Below are positions 17,300 to 25,405 of a DNA stretch of 64,000 nt, piece by piece; position 1 is the first letter of the stretch; each line of letters begins with the position of its first letter. The DNA lies in NCBI RefSeq assembly GCF_006364435.1, contig NZ_CP040977.1, forward strand, positions 62,001 through 126,000, written 5' to 3'. The position numbers were made by a program, and so were the translations under genes. The notes under the pieces were generated by a model that searched no databases, was not told where the DNA came from, and saw only the letters and a program-made list of their open reading frames with translations. This DNA comes from Candidatus Methylopumilus universalis (GTDB taxonomy: Bacteria > Pseudomonadota > Gammaproteobacteria > Burkholderiales > Methylophilaceae).

Positions 17300-17375
<76 letters not shown>

Positions 17376-17412
17376 ATATAGAACCCCACGACAAAAACCG
17401 TGAAGAAGCGGA

Positions 17413-17422
17413 ATTATAGCAA
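17413..17422 (-). promoter_or_regulatory. Extended -10 promoter of tRNA-Phe
   Basis: On the minus strand TTTGCTATAAT gives a perfect TATAAT with an upstream TG (extended -10). It lies about 38 bases before the tRNA 5' end. No good -35 box is seen, which is common with extended -10 promoters. Confidence 0.55.
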
Positions 17423-17575
17423 AAATGGTGACTTTTACCGAGTTTTAGCCTTGAAAAGCGGGGTTTTAAGTGTCTTTTAATAAGACGGTGGCGTTCGGAG
17501 AAGTCTTTTAAAAGAAAATTCAAGGTTAAGGGTAAGTGTCAAAAGATTTGACGGCGATCTCAATACGATTAAATA

Positions 17576-18040
17576 TTAATAATCCAAAGGAGAATCTTTA
17601 AAGACCTTATTAAACACCTTCATTTTCTTAGCAAATTTGGTTAAAACTGTATTGAGTTCTTCCAATTCTTCAATGTTTAGTTTTTTTAATGTTGATGGTA
17701 TTGCACCTTCTGGCGATTTTGGAGCTTTAGCCATTAATTGCTTACCTTTTGATGTAATAGCTAAAAGAATCTTTCTTTCATCTGTTGCGCTTCGAGTTTT
17801 TTCTACAAGACCTTTTTTAATTAGCTTATTTACAAGAATACTGCATGTAGAAACATGAAGTGTGAGGTTCTTTGCTAACTCCGAATTACTTATTCCACTG
17901 AAATTATAAATTTGCTGCATGATCCAAAGCTGAGAGCCAGAAAGACCTGTTTTCTTAACGTTATCTTTTAGTTCAGATTTAGCCTGAATATAGATTTCTC
18001 TAAAATGTTTTAAGACTTCTTTTTGCAATTTGATTTTCAT
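17576..18040 (-). CDS. MarR family transcriptional regulator
   Basis: A 154-residue winged-helix regulator. The helix-turn-helix covers about residues 50-75 (GISNSELAKNLTLHVSTCSI) and the wing has the MarR signature SATDERKILLAITSKG. MarR dimers usually repress a divergent operon and release DNA on binding a phenolic or acyl ligand. It is divergent from the five-gene cluster at 18184-22343, and the spacer holds repeated TACAT elements, so that cluster is the probable target (inference). Confidence 0.88.
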   Translation of the reverse strand: MKIKLQKEVLKHFREIYIQAKSELKDNVKKTGLSGSQLWIMQQIYNFSGISNSELAKNLTLHVSTCSILVNKLIKKGLVEKTRSATDERKILLAITSKGKQLMAKAPKSPEGAIPSTLKKLNIEELEELNTVLTKFAKKMKVFNKVFKDSPLDY

Positions 18041-18061
18041 ACCTTTTATTTTAAAGCTTAA

Positions 18062-18103
18062 TACATATTTAATACATACTAAGTATACATACTATTGTTA
18101 CAT
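18062..18103. promoter_or_regulatory. Putative MarR operator: four TACAT repeats and a palindrome
   Basis: TACAT occurs at 18062, 18073, 18086 and 18099, at spacings of 11, 13 and 13 bases, about one helical turn. ATACT-A-AGTAT (18076-18086) is a perfect palindrome within the array. It lies between the marR start and the -35 box of the divergent cluster. The repeats are seen directly; regulator binding is inference. Confidence 0.5.
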
Positions 18104-18121
18104 ACTTTTATAACAAATAGT

Positions 18122-18150
18122 TTGACATAAAATTAAATATAGATTTTAAT
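18122..18150 (+). promoter_or_regulatory. Sigma-70 promoter of the hemolysin-family / ligase / oxidase cluster
   Basis: A consensus -35 TTGACA (18122-18127), a 17-base spacer and TTTAAT (18145-18150, one mismatch). Transcription would start near 18157, about 27 bases before the first ATG. Confidence 0.7.
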
Positions 18151-18183
18151 TCTATTTTAAAGTAATCGAGCGAATTCAATTTT

Positions 18184-18777
18184 ATGATTAATTCTCAATA
18201 TCGACTGACGCCGACACCATTATCTGAACCTAGCTGCACTATTTCTATGGCTCGAAGTTTAGATAAGGATCGTTCAGACATGCAGCAGTTCATTTCTCAC
18301 AATTTTTACCAAGCTTATCAGGCAGAAGTTGACCATTTTGCTGATCTTCTCATTGGGTGCAAAAGTAATGAAGATCATCATTGGATGGCAACTTTTGGCA
18401 TGTCTAACTTAGCAGATAAAAAAGCTTATTTAGAGCAATATCTTGATCAACCCATAGAAAGTTATATCGCATTTATGACTGGGCAAAAAGTTGAGCGTAG
18501 TGAAATATTTGAATTAGGTAATCTTGCAGCCGAATATCCTGGCGCTACAAGAAGATTAATTAAAAAGATGACATCAATGATCTACAATCAAGGAGGAAGG
18601 TGGGTAGTATTTACCGCTAATAATTTAGTGCTTAATGCATTTCATAAATTAGATCTCAATCCCCAAGTAATTTCTAAAGCTGATCCTGACCTTTTGCCTA
18701 ATCACGGCATCAATTGGGGCCTATATTATGAAACAAAACCGCAAGTGATGTTCATCGAAGTCCCTTCTCATATTTAA
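18184..18777 (+). CDS. Thermostable-hemolysin family protein (PF12261-like)
   Basis: A 197-residue protein matching the pattern of the thermostable hemolysin (delta-VPH) family: FELGNLAAEYPGATRRLI, then GRWVVFTANNLVLNAFHKL, a KADPD turn and NWGLYYETKPQVM. Despite the name, these proteins have a GNAT-like acyltransferase look, and no pore-forming segment or signal peptide is present. As first gene of an operon with an acyl-adenylate ligase it may be an acyl- or aminoacyl-transferring enzyme. That role is inference; hemolysis should not be assumed. Confidence 0.78.
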   Translation: MINSQYRLTPTPLSEPSCTISMARSLDKDRSDMQQFISHNFYQAYQAEVDHFADLLIGCKSNEDHHWMATFGMSNLADKKAYLEQYLDQPIESYIAFMTGQKVERSEIFELGNLAAEYPGATRRLIKKMTSMIYNQGGRWVVFTANNLVLNAFHKLDLNPQVISKADPDLLPNHGINWGLYYETKPQVMFIEVPSHI

Positions 18778-18779
18778 TT

Positions 18780-20228
18780 TTGACAGCCGAGTTAGATATT
18801 AAGCAAGCTAAGATTCATGGCGTTCTATCTTTAGATGAGCTCGTTAATGATTTTTCAATAGCGCTAAAGAATAGAAACTATCCTCAGGCACCTGTAGGTG
18901 TCTTAGCTGATAATTCATCTGATTGGATTGCATTAGATCTAGCAACGCAGCTTCTTGGTATTACTTTAATCCCTATCCCACATTTCTTTTCTCACGAGCA
19001 AAAAAAACATTTAATTAATACCTCTCATATTTTTACCTTATTTTGCGACCAAGAAAATATATTTGAGTTATACGGTTTTGATAAAAATAGTGGGCAATGT
19101 CATAGTTTATTTCTAAGTCACCTAGAAAATTATGCATTACAAGATATCAATAAAGATATTCAAAAGATTACATTTACTTCAGGGACAACATCTAAGCCCA
19201 AAGGCGTTTGCTTATCGAGTGAACAGCAATGGTCCGTTGCCAAAAGTTTAGAACATGCATTAGCAAATCTAAAAATCAAAAAACATCTCTGTTTGCTCCC
19301 CTTATCTGTTTTATTAGAAAATGTTGCCGGAGTCTATACATCTTTCTTAAGTCATACTGAAGTTTTTGTATTTTCACTTAAAGAAATAGGATTTAAAGAT
19401 CCATTCAATTTTGATGCTGTTCAATGCTTATCTAAAATTAATGAATATAAGATTGAAAGTGTCATCTTATTACCTCAAATGCTACATAGCATTTTGAATG
19501 CCATTCAACCGAATGACCCTCGCATTCAATCATTAAAGTTTGTGGCTCTCGGTGGTGCTAAAACCCCTCGATTGCTAATTCAAAAAGCTAAAAATCTTGG
19601 CCTACCTATATATGAAGGCTACGGATTATCTGAATGTAGTTCTGTGGTATCTCTTAATTTACCCCACGCTTATAAAGATGGTTCCGTAGGTAAGCCACTC
19701 AGCAATAGAAAAATAAGAACTGCAGAGGATCATGAAATTGAAATATGTATGACAAATAAGGTGAATTACCTAGGTGAAGCATCAGATTCTGATCTATGGT
19801 TTAAGACAGGTGATATTGGCCATATTGATGAAGAAGGATTTTTATTTATTGATGGGAGAAAGAAAAATCTCATTATTACAAGCTATGGAAGAAATATTTC
19901 ACCTGAATGGCCAGAAAGCCTATTAATGGAACAAGGCCTTTATAAACAAGTGATGGTAGTAGGAGATGCTCAGCCTTATTTATCAGCTTTAATTCTTCCT
20001 TTAACTGATATAAGTCATGAATCTATTGAGTCATCCATCCGAAGTGTCAATAAAGAATTGCCAAATTATGCATCAATACTTAATTACATTGTTCTAGATC
20101 AGCCTTTTAGTTTTGCCAATCGACAACTCACAGAAAATGGAAGATTAAAACGTGACGTGATTGAAAGCTACTACCAAAAAGAAATTAATACTTTATATGA
20201 ATCATCTAAGGATTTAACTTTACTATGA
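18780..20228 (+). CDS. AMP-dependent acyl ligase (ANL superfamily)
   Basis: A 482-residue adenylate-forming enzyme. The P-loop-like motif is ITFTSGTTSKPKGV, the A5 motif YEGYGLSECSS, and the A7-A8 region WFKTGDIGHIDEEGFLFIDG followed by RKKNLI. Near the end ENGRLKRD supplies the catalytic lysine of the C-terminal domain. It activates a carboxylic acid as acyl-AMP; a thiol acceptor (CoA or carrier protein) is not identified. The start is TTG at 18780, two bases after the preceding stop; no in-frame ATG lies near, and no strong ribosome site is seen, so translation may be coupled. At 482 residues it is shorter than typical long-chain acyl-CoA synthetases. Confidence 0.85.
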   Translation: MTAELDIKQAKIHGVLSLDELVNDFSIALKNRNYPQAPVGVLADNSSDWIALDLATQLLGITLIPIPHFFSHEQKKHLINTSHIFTLFCDQENIFELYGFDKNSGQCHSLFLSHLENYALQDINKDIQKITFTSGTTSKPKGVCLSSEQQWSVAKSLEHALANLKIKKHLCLLPLSVLLENVAGVYTSFLSHTEVFVFSLKEIGFKDPFNFDAVQCLSKINEYKIESVILLPQMLHSILNAIQPNDPRIQSLKFVALGGAKTPRLLIQKAKNLGLPIYEGYGLSECSSVVSLNLPHAYKDGSVGKPLSNRKIRTAEDHEIEICMTNKVNYLGEASDSDLWFKTGDIGHIDEEGFLFIDGRKKNLIITSYGRNISPEWPESLLMEQGLYKQVMVVGDAQPYLSALILPLTDISHESIESSIRSVNKELPNYASILNYIVLDQPFSFANRQLTENGRLKRDVIESYYQKEINTLYESSKDLTLL

Positions 20229-20872
20229 GTTTTTTTAATCAATTAGAAGCAGAAACCAAACAAGATCGAGAAGCGCTTTTTTCTATTCCCATTATTCAAG
20301 ATGCACTAAGAGGGGAGATTAAGCTTAACCAATACTTGGCATTTTTAAAAGAAGCTTATCATCACGTCAAATATACAGTTCCTTTATTAACGGCTTGTAA
20401 AAACGAAATTTCATGTGACTATCCATGGCTTAAAGAAGCAATGTCCCACTATATAGAAGATGAAATGGGACACGAGGAATGGATTTTAAATGATATTAAG
20501 GCAGCAGGTGGAAAGCATGAAGAAATTCGTCATAGTGAACCTAGTATATTTACTGAATTGATGGTGGCTGACGCTTATTATCAAATTTATCAAAAGAATC
20601 CTATAGGATTTTTAGGTATGGTGTTTGTGCTCGAAGGAACTAGCATTGCTATCGCAACAAACGCAGCTACTGCCATGCAAAAATCACTTCAATTACCCAA
20701 TGAAGCATTCACTTATATGACTTCTCACGGCAGCCTCGATTTAACTCACGTTGAATTCTTTAAGTCACTCGTCAATCAATTTACGAAAGAAGAGGATCAG
20801 AAAATAGTGATTGATTGCGCAAAGAAATTTTATTTCCTTTATGGAAATATATTTAAACATTTACCAGCTTAA
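20225..20872 (+). CDS. Heme-oxygenase-fold (TenA/PqqC-like) putative diiron enzyme
   Basis: A 215-residue all-helical protein of the iron-containing redox enzyme group that includes PqqC-, TenA- and UndA-type proteins. Candidate metal ligands are in YHHVKY (His), EDEMGHEEW (E-x2-H pattern), FVLEGTS (Glu) and DLTHVEFF (D-x2-H), the arrangement expected of heme-oxygenase-like diiron oxidases. Such enzymes include fatty-acid decarboxylating UndA and several N-oxygenases. It overlaps the ligase gene by four bases (ATGA), so it probably acts on the ligase product or a related acyl compound. Function not known. Confidence 0.8.
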   Translation: MSFFNQLEAETKQDREALFSIPIIQDALRGEIKLNQYLAFLKEAYHHVKYTVPLLTACKNEISCDYPWLKEAMSHYIEDEMGHEEWILNDIKAAGGKHEEIRHSEPSIFTELMVADAYYQIYQKNPIGFLGMVFVLEGTSIAIATNAATAMQKSLQLPNEAFTYMTSHGSLDLTHVEFFKSLVNQFTKEEDQKIVIDCAKKFYFLYGNIFKHLPA

Positions 20873-20890
20873 CTAGGAGCCTCTTTAAAA

Positions 20891-21676
20891 ATGAGTCAAC
20901 AATATAAAGTAGTCATTACAGGCGCATCAGGCGGTATCGGAAGAGAGATTGTCAAGCGCTTAGATAAAAAAGCAGAACTGATTATTCTTGTGGGATTAAT
21001 AAAAGACCCTTTAGAAAACGTAAAAAAAGAATTACAAACAAAACGCATATTTATTGTAGAAGGTGATATCAATAAGTCACATGTTCGAGAGCAAATTAAA
21101 ATGCTTGCTCAACGTGAGGGTGGTATTAATTTACTCATTAATAATGCAGGGATAGGCGATTACTTTATGTTTGAAGAGCAAGATCCTAATCTTGTGAATG
21201 ATATTCTTGATGTAAATTTAAAAGCCCCCATGCTTCTTACGCAATCACTTTTACCTTTACTTAAAAATGAACCAAAAGCTGAAATCATTAATACAGGATC
21301 AATCTTTGGATATATAGGCTACCCGGCCTTTACCGCTTATTGTGCAAGTAAATTTGGTTTAAGGGGGTTTACTCAAGCCCTGAGACGTGAGTTAAGTGAT
21401 ACAACCGTTAATGTAAGATATTTTGCACCAAGAGCGACTAAAACAACTTTCAATTCAAACAATATTTCAGAGATGAATTTGAAGTTAGGAAATACCATGG
21501 ATTCGCCAGAAAAAGTTGCAGATAAATTTATGATTTTTCTAACCCATAATAATTATCAAAAGAAAATTGGTTTAAAAGAATCATTCTTTATATTTATCAA
21601 TAAAATTTTTCCGAAGCTTACAGATATTGCGATTGGTAAGCAATTGCCAATAATTAAAAAATACCTCACTAAATAA
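20891..21676 (+). CDS. Short-chain dehydrogenase/reductase
   Basis: A classical SDR of 261 residues. The NAD(P)-binding motif is TGASGGIG near the N-terminus, with NNAGIGDY in the middle. The catalytic set is Ser in TGSIFG with Tyr-x3-Lys in YCASK. AGGAG lies a few bases before the ATG. It is the fourth gene of the cluster, 18 bases after the diiron-type enzyme, and would reduce or oxidise a carbonyl/alcohol in the pathway product (inference). The substrate cannot be predicted. Confidence 0.9.
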   Translation: MSQQYKVVITGASGGIGREIVKRLDKKAELIILVGLIKDPLENVKKELQTKRIFIVEGDINKSHVREQIKMLAQREGGINLLINNAGIGDYFMFEEQDPNLVNDILDVNLKAPMLLTQSLLPLLKNEPKAEIINTGSIFGYIGYPAFTAYCASKFGLRGFTQALRRELSDTTVNVRYFAPRATKTTFNSNNISEMNLKLGNTMDSPEKVADKFMIFLTHNNYQKKIGLKESFFIFINKIFPKLTDIAIGKQLPIIKKYLTK

Positions 21677-21686
21677 GGAGTTTCTC

Positions 21687-22343
21687 ATGAATATAGTTAA
21701 AAAAATTGTTACCTCATTATTTGTATCTAGCATGTTTATGCAGGTCGCCATCGCTGGCGTCGATGAAGATGTTTTTCAATTGAAAAAGACATGGGAACAA
21801 TTAAAATATAAAACACCACTGAACGAACAAGAAAAAGGCTTTGAATTACTTCTTGCCCAATCTGAAAAAGTTTTAGCAAAATATCCAGGTAAAGCTGAGC
21901 CACTTGTATGGCAAGGTATCATTGAAGGCACATTTGCAGGTGTCCGAAACGGAATAAGAGGTCAATTGGCAGCCTTATCATTAGTTAAAGACGCAAAACA
22001 ACATTTTGAACAGGCCATCCAAATAGATTCTCATGGTTCTAATGGAGCTGCCTATACAAGTTTGGGATCGCTTTATTATCAAGTGCCACCCTGGCCTATC
22101 GCATATGGTGATAACGACAAAGCTAAAGATATGTTAGTTAAAGGCCTAGAAATTAACCCCGATGGTATAGATGCCAATTATTTTTATGGTGAATTCTTAT
22201 TTAAAGCTGGAGAATTAAACAAAGCGACCGAATTTTTAAAGAAAGGCTTATTAGCAGATCCTCGTGAAGGAAGAGAAATTGCAGATGAAGGCCGAAAAAA
22301 AGAAATTAATGACTTATTGAAGAAAATTTCAGATAAGAAGTAG
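21687..22343 (+). CDS. Secreted TPR-repeat protein, last gene of the cluster
   Basis: A 218-residue protein. The signal peptide is MNIVKKIVTSLFVSSMFMQ through VAIAG. The mature part has TPR-like helical pairs (KDAKQHFEQAIQIDSHGSNGA, AKDMLVKGLEINPDGIDANY, ATEFLKKGLLADP). The ribosome site AAGGAG is 6 bases upstream of the ATG. It follows the SDR by 10 bases. It may be a periplasmic scaffold or sensor for the product of the pathway (inference). Confidence 0.82.
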   Translation: MNIVKKIVTSLFVSSMFMQVAIAGVDEDVFQLKKTWEQLKYKTPLNEQEKGFELLLAQSEKVLAKYPGKAEPLVWQGIIEGTFAGVRNGIRGQLAALSLVKDAKQHFEQAIQIDSHGSNGAAYTSLGSLYYQVPPWPIAYGDNDKAKDMLVKGLEINPDGIDANYFYGEFLFKAGELNKATEFLKKGLLADPREGREIADEGRKKEINDLLKKISDKK

Positions 22344-22412
22344 CGGCCACAAGAGAGTGATTATTTAGCCAATATTAAGTATCTCGAGGTATCGAGTTAC
22401 ACCTTAAACCTG

Positions 22413-22442
22413 CTATTTTTATTACTTAATTAATAAAAATAG
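22413..22442. repeat. Perfect AT-rich inverted repeat between the cluster and eptA
   Basis: CTATTTTTATTA (22413-22424), CTTAAT, TAATAAAAATAG (22431-22442): 12-bp perfect arms. It could act as a weak terminator of the cluster or as a regulator site. It is AT-only apart from the end pairs. Confidence 0.5.
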
Positions 22443-22472
22443 TAATGATGAATATATTTCATTTTAGATATA

Positions 22473-22499
22473 AAAAAGATTTCATATAAAAAGATTTCA
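22473..22499 (+). promoter_or_regulatory. Direct repeat upstream of eptA
   Basis: AAAAAGATTTCA occurs at 22473-22484 and again at 22488-22499, a 15-base period. Such spacing fits tandem binding by an OmpR-type regulator. The eptA start is 33 bases downstream. A weak CTTAAA-N5-ATTAAA element at 22503-22519 loosely resembles a PmrA box. Confidence 0.4.
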
Positions 22500-22531
22500 A
22501 TTCTTAAACTTCAATTAAAAGAGAAAATATT

Positions 22532-24148
22532 TTGCCCTTAAGAAAACTTCCGTGGTCGAACAGTATTTTTTGGGTCATTATTTCAGCTTTTTTTATAACA
22601 ATTTTTGCTAACTTCACGATGTTTGCAAAAGCTAATACCTGGTTGATTGGCTCGGGCTCGAACCAATTATTTATTGTGGTGTTAGCCTTATTTCAATTTC
22701 TTCTTTTATTGTTCTTTATGGCTTTACTAACAATGCACAAATGGCATCGTCATGTGTTAGCTATTTTTTATTTCGCAGCTGCTTTTTCTGCTTATTTTGC
22801 TGATAGTTATGGCGTGATTATAGATAAGGATATGTTAATAAATGCAGCGGAGACTAATCTTGCTGAGGCCTTAGGTTTAATATCCTGGCGCTTAATATTT
22901 TATTTTACTTTTTTATTTGCTCTTCCAGTTTTTGTTATCTATAAAGTAAAAATTATTTTACAGTCTGTGAGTAAGCGAATCTTTTATCACTCTGGAGTGG
23001 CTTTGCTAGCACTAGTTAGTTTTGCTTTTATACTTCTTGCTAGCAGTAATTTTTCGACTTCATTTTTTCGAGAACAAAAGCAAATACCGTTTTATTCGAA
23101 TCCACTAAGCGCTCTTTATGCTACTTATGAAATTACTCACAAGACTTTTTTCAGTTCTCATAAATTATTCAAGCATATTGGAGATGATGCGCATATCTCA
23201 GGACTTCACACAGATCGTGAACTTATAATTTTAGTGATTGGTGAGACTGCCAGAGCTGATCGTTTTTCACTTAATGGCTACAAAAAAAATACAAATCCTA
23301 TGCTAAGTAAGCAGAGTGTAGTAAGTTTTAACAATGTTTCTTCATGTGGAACTAGCACTCGTATTTCCGTGCCTTGTATATTTTCAATTGAAGGTAAGGA
23401 TAAATTTGAACTATCAAAATTTAAAAATGAAGAAAATTTCCTAGATGTAGCCAAGAAATCTGGAGTGAATATTTTGTGGCGTGATAACAATTCGAGCTCT
23501 AAGGGTGTGGCTAATCGATTTACATATGAAGATTTCCTAAGCCCTAGAAATAATCCCACTTGTGATCCAGAGTGTCGCGATATTGGTATGCTCTCAGGTT
23601 TGGATGAATATATTAATAAGCAAAAAAAAGATGACATCATCATTGTTTTACATCAGATGGGAAGCCATGGTCCTGCTTACTATCAGAGAGTTCCTGAAAG
23701 CTATTTAAAATTCAAACCTTTTTGTAAAACTAATCAGTTAGATCAATGTACCGATGAAGAAATCAGCAACGCTTATGACAATACAATTTTATATACAGAC
23801 TTTTTTTTAAGTGAGGTCATTGATTTTCTTAAAAAGTATGATGATCGATTTGAAACGGCAATGTTTTATGTAAGTGATCATGGCGAGTCTCTGGGAGAGC
23901 ACAATATCTACCTTCATGGAATGCCCTATTTCATGGCGCCAAAAGGTGTTACAAATGTACCTTTAATTTTATGGTTTGGTAAAAACCTTATTCAGACTGA
24001 GAATTTAGATATGGATTTATTAAAGCTTAAAAGTAATAAACCTATATCTCATGACAATGTTTTTCACACACTGCTAGGAATTCTTGAAATTGAGACTGGT
24101 ATTTATAAGAAGGAAAAAGACCTTAAGTCACTTGCAATTAAGAAATAA
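22532..24148 (+). CDS. eptA: Phosphoethanolamine-lipid A transferase, EptA type
   Basis: EptA moves phosphoethanolamine from phosphatidylethanolamine to lipid A in the inner membrane, lowering surface charge and cationic-peptide sensitivity. The 538 residues match. The N-terminal ~185 residues hold five membrane helices. The periplasmic catalytic domain has GETARADRFSLNGY, the Thr nucleophile in CGTSTRISVPC and the metal site YVSDHGESLGEH. The HQMGSHGPAYYQRVP block is diagnostic of the EptA/MCR family. The start is TTG at 22532; the ORF has no nearby ATG. Confidence 0.93.
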   Translation: MPLRKLPWSNSIFWVIISAFFITIFANFTMFAKANTWLIGSGSNQLFIVVLALFQFLLLLFFMALLTMHKWHRHVLAIFYFAAAFSAYFADSYGVIIDKDMLINAAETNLAEALGLISWRLIFYFTFLFALPVFVIYKVKIILQSVSKRIFYHSGVALLALVSFAFILLASSNFSTSFFREQKQIPFYSNPLSALYATYEITHKTFFSSHKLFKHIGDDAHISGLHTDRELIILVIGETARADRFSLNGYKKNTNPMLSKQSVVSFNNVSSCGTSTRISVPCIFSIEGKDKFELSKFKNEENFLDVAKKSGVNILWRDNNSSSKGVANRFTYEDFLSPRNNPTCDPECRDIGMLSGLDEYINKQKKDDIIIVLHQMGSHGPAYYQRVPESYLKFKPFCKTNQLDQCTDEEISNAYDNTILYTDFFLSEVIDFLKKYDDRFETAMFYVSDHGESLGEHNIYLHGMPYFMAPKGVTNVPLILWFGKNLIQTENLDMDLLKLKSNKPISHDNVFHTLLGILEIETGIYKKEKDLKSLAIKK

Positions 24149-24231
24149 CTAATAAATGTCATTTAAGAGGCCATTTGAGGCTGGGGTAGAAGTGTCATAA
24201 TTCCTTGGTTATCATCGTTTATAATTTTGAT

Positions 24232-24720
24232 ATGAAATCCTACAATATTCTCTTTCTCTGCACGGGCAATTCTGCCCGTAGCATTTTGGCTGAAGCTTTA
24301 ATAACTACTTTAAGTAGTGGTAAATTTATTGGTTATTCAGCAGGCTCTAATCCGGCAGGGCGAGTGAATCCTTTTGCTTTGGAGTTAGCTATAGAAATGG
24401 GCTATCCAAAAGAGAAGTTACGATCCAAGAATTGGGATGAATATAGTTTGCCCGACGCACCACAAATGGATTTTGTTATTACGGTATGTGATAACGCAGC
24501 TAATGAGGTGTGTCCTATTTGGTTAGGCCATCCATCCATAGCGCATTGGGGATTTCCTGATCCTGCGAGTGTTGAAGGAACAGATGTGATTAAACGAGAA
24601 GCATTTCAAAAAACATTGTTGGGATTAAAAAAGAATATTGAAGCACTGATTTATCTACCTATCGATCAACTAGATTTATTCTCTTTAAAGAAAGCTATTC
24701 AAGATATCCATGATAAATAA
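24232..24720 (+). CDS. arsC: Arsenate reductase, low-molecular-weight phosphatase type
   Basis: A 162-residue cytoplasmic enzyme that reduces arsenate to arsenite with thioredoxin. The P-loop CTGNSAR starts at Cys10, and further cysteines at 86 and 94 could form the redox relay. The fold is that of low-molecular-weight tyrosine phosphatases. I start at ATG 24232; a TTG at 24205 is in frame but lacks support. TATAAT at 24220-24225 lies seven bases before the ATG, so the message may be leaderless. It overlaps the aquaporin gene by 11 bases, an arsenite export pairing. Confidence 0.88.
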   Translation: MKSYNILFLCTGNSARSILAEALITTLSSGKFIGYSAGSNPAGRVNPFALELAIEMGYPKEKLRSKNWDEYSLPDAPQMDFVITVCDNAANEVCPIWLGHPSIAHWGFPDPASVEGTDVIKREAFQKTLLGLKKNIEALIYLPIDQLDLFSLKKAIQDIHDK

Positions 24721-25348
24721 AAAATATTTAACAGAATTCCTTGGCACCGGAGCATTATTATCTGTGATTACAGGCTCAGGGCTTATGGGACAAGCGCTTT
24801 CATCTGGCAATGATGCTGTGACACTTCTTGGTAATAGTATTGCTACCGGGGCTGGCCTGTATGTATTGATTATGATTTTAGGTCCGATTTCAGGGGCGCA
24901 CTTTAATCCACTTGTCAGTGTGATGGCATACACCCACAAACAATTAAGACGAAAAGATTTATTGCCTTATATTGCTTCGCAAATTACAGGGGCAATCGCA
25001 GGTGTTTGGATGACACATGTGATGTTTAACTTACCTATCATTCAAACATCAACAAAGATAAGATCTGGATTAGGTATTTGGATCAGTGAAGTGATCGCAA
25101 CACTGATATTACTTACAGTGATTTATCTAGGATTGAAATATGCCAAGAAACATATAGCGATGATTGTAGCCTTGACAGTGACTGCAGGCTATTGGTTTAC
25201 TTCATCTACCTTCTTTTGTAATCCTGCCGTGACATTTGCCCGAAGTTTAACAGACACATTTGTAGGTATTGCCCCAGAAAATATTTTAGGATTTGTCTTT
25301 CCGCAAATCATTGCGCTCATTCTCATACTTCAAATCATTAAAAAATAG
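24710..25348 (+). CDS. aqpS: MIP family channel, AqpS-like (arsenite channel candidate)
   Basis: A 212-residue aquaporin with six membrane helices. The first NPA motif is altered to NPL (Asn66-Pro67-Leu68, HFNPLVS), while the second is intact (NPAVTFARS, 171-173, selectivity Arg178). In Sinorhizobium meliloti AqpS lets arsenite leave the cell down its gradient after ArsC action. The 11-base overlap with arsC here supports the same two-step detoxification. No arsB/acr3 or arsR gene lies nearby. Confidence 0.82.
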   Translation: MINKKYLTEFLGTGALLSVITGSGLMGQALSSGNDAVTLLGNSIATGAGLYVLIMILGPISGAHFNPLVSVMAYTHKQLRRKDLLPYIASQITGAIAGVWMTHVMFNLPIIQTSTKIRSGLGIWISEVIATLILLTVIYLGLKYAKKHIAMIVALTVTAGYWFTSSTFFCNPAVTFARSLTDTFVGIAPENILGFVFPQIIALILILQIIKK

Positions 25349-25405
25349 TTTTACACACTACTTCCGCATGCAAAATAGATGCGAAGAGCAGTTAGGTGAT
25401 GAATA

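Noticed and set aside
18062..18103. Iteron-type origin or CRISPR-like repeats near marR
   Set aside because: The repeats are five bases long with 11-13-base periods, no replication or cas genes are near, and they lie in a regulator-promoter spacer.
18184..18777. True hemolysin toxin
   Set aside because: No signal peptide, membrane or pore segment; the operon context and GNAT-like pattern argue for an enzyme.
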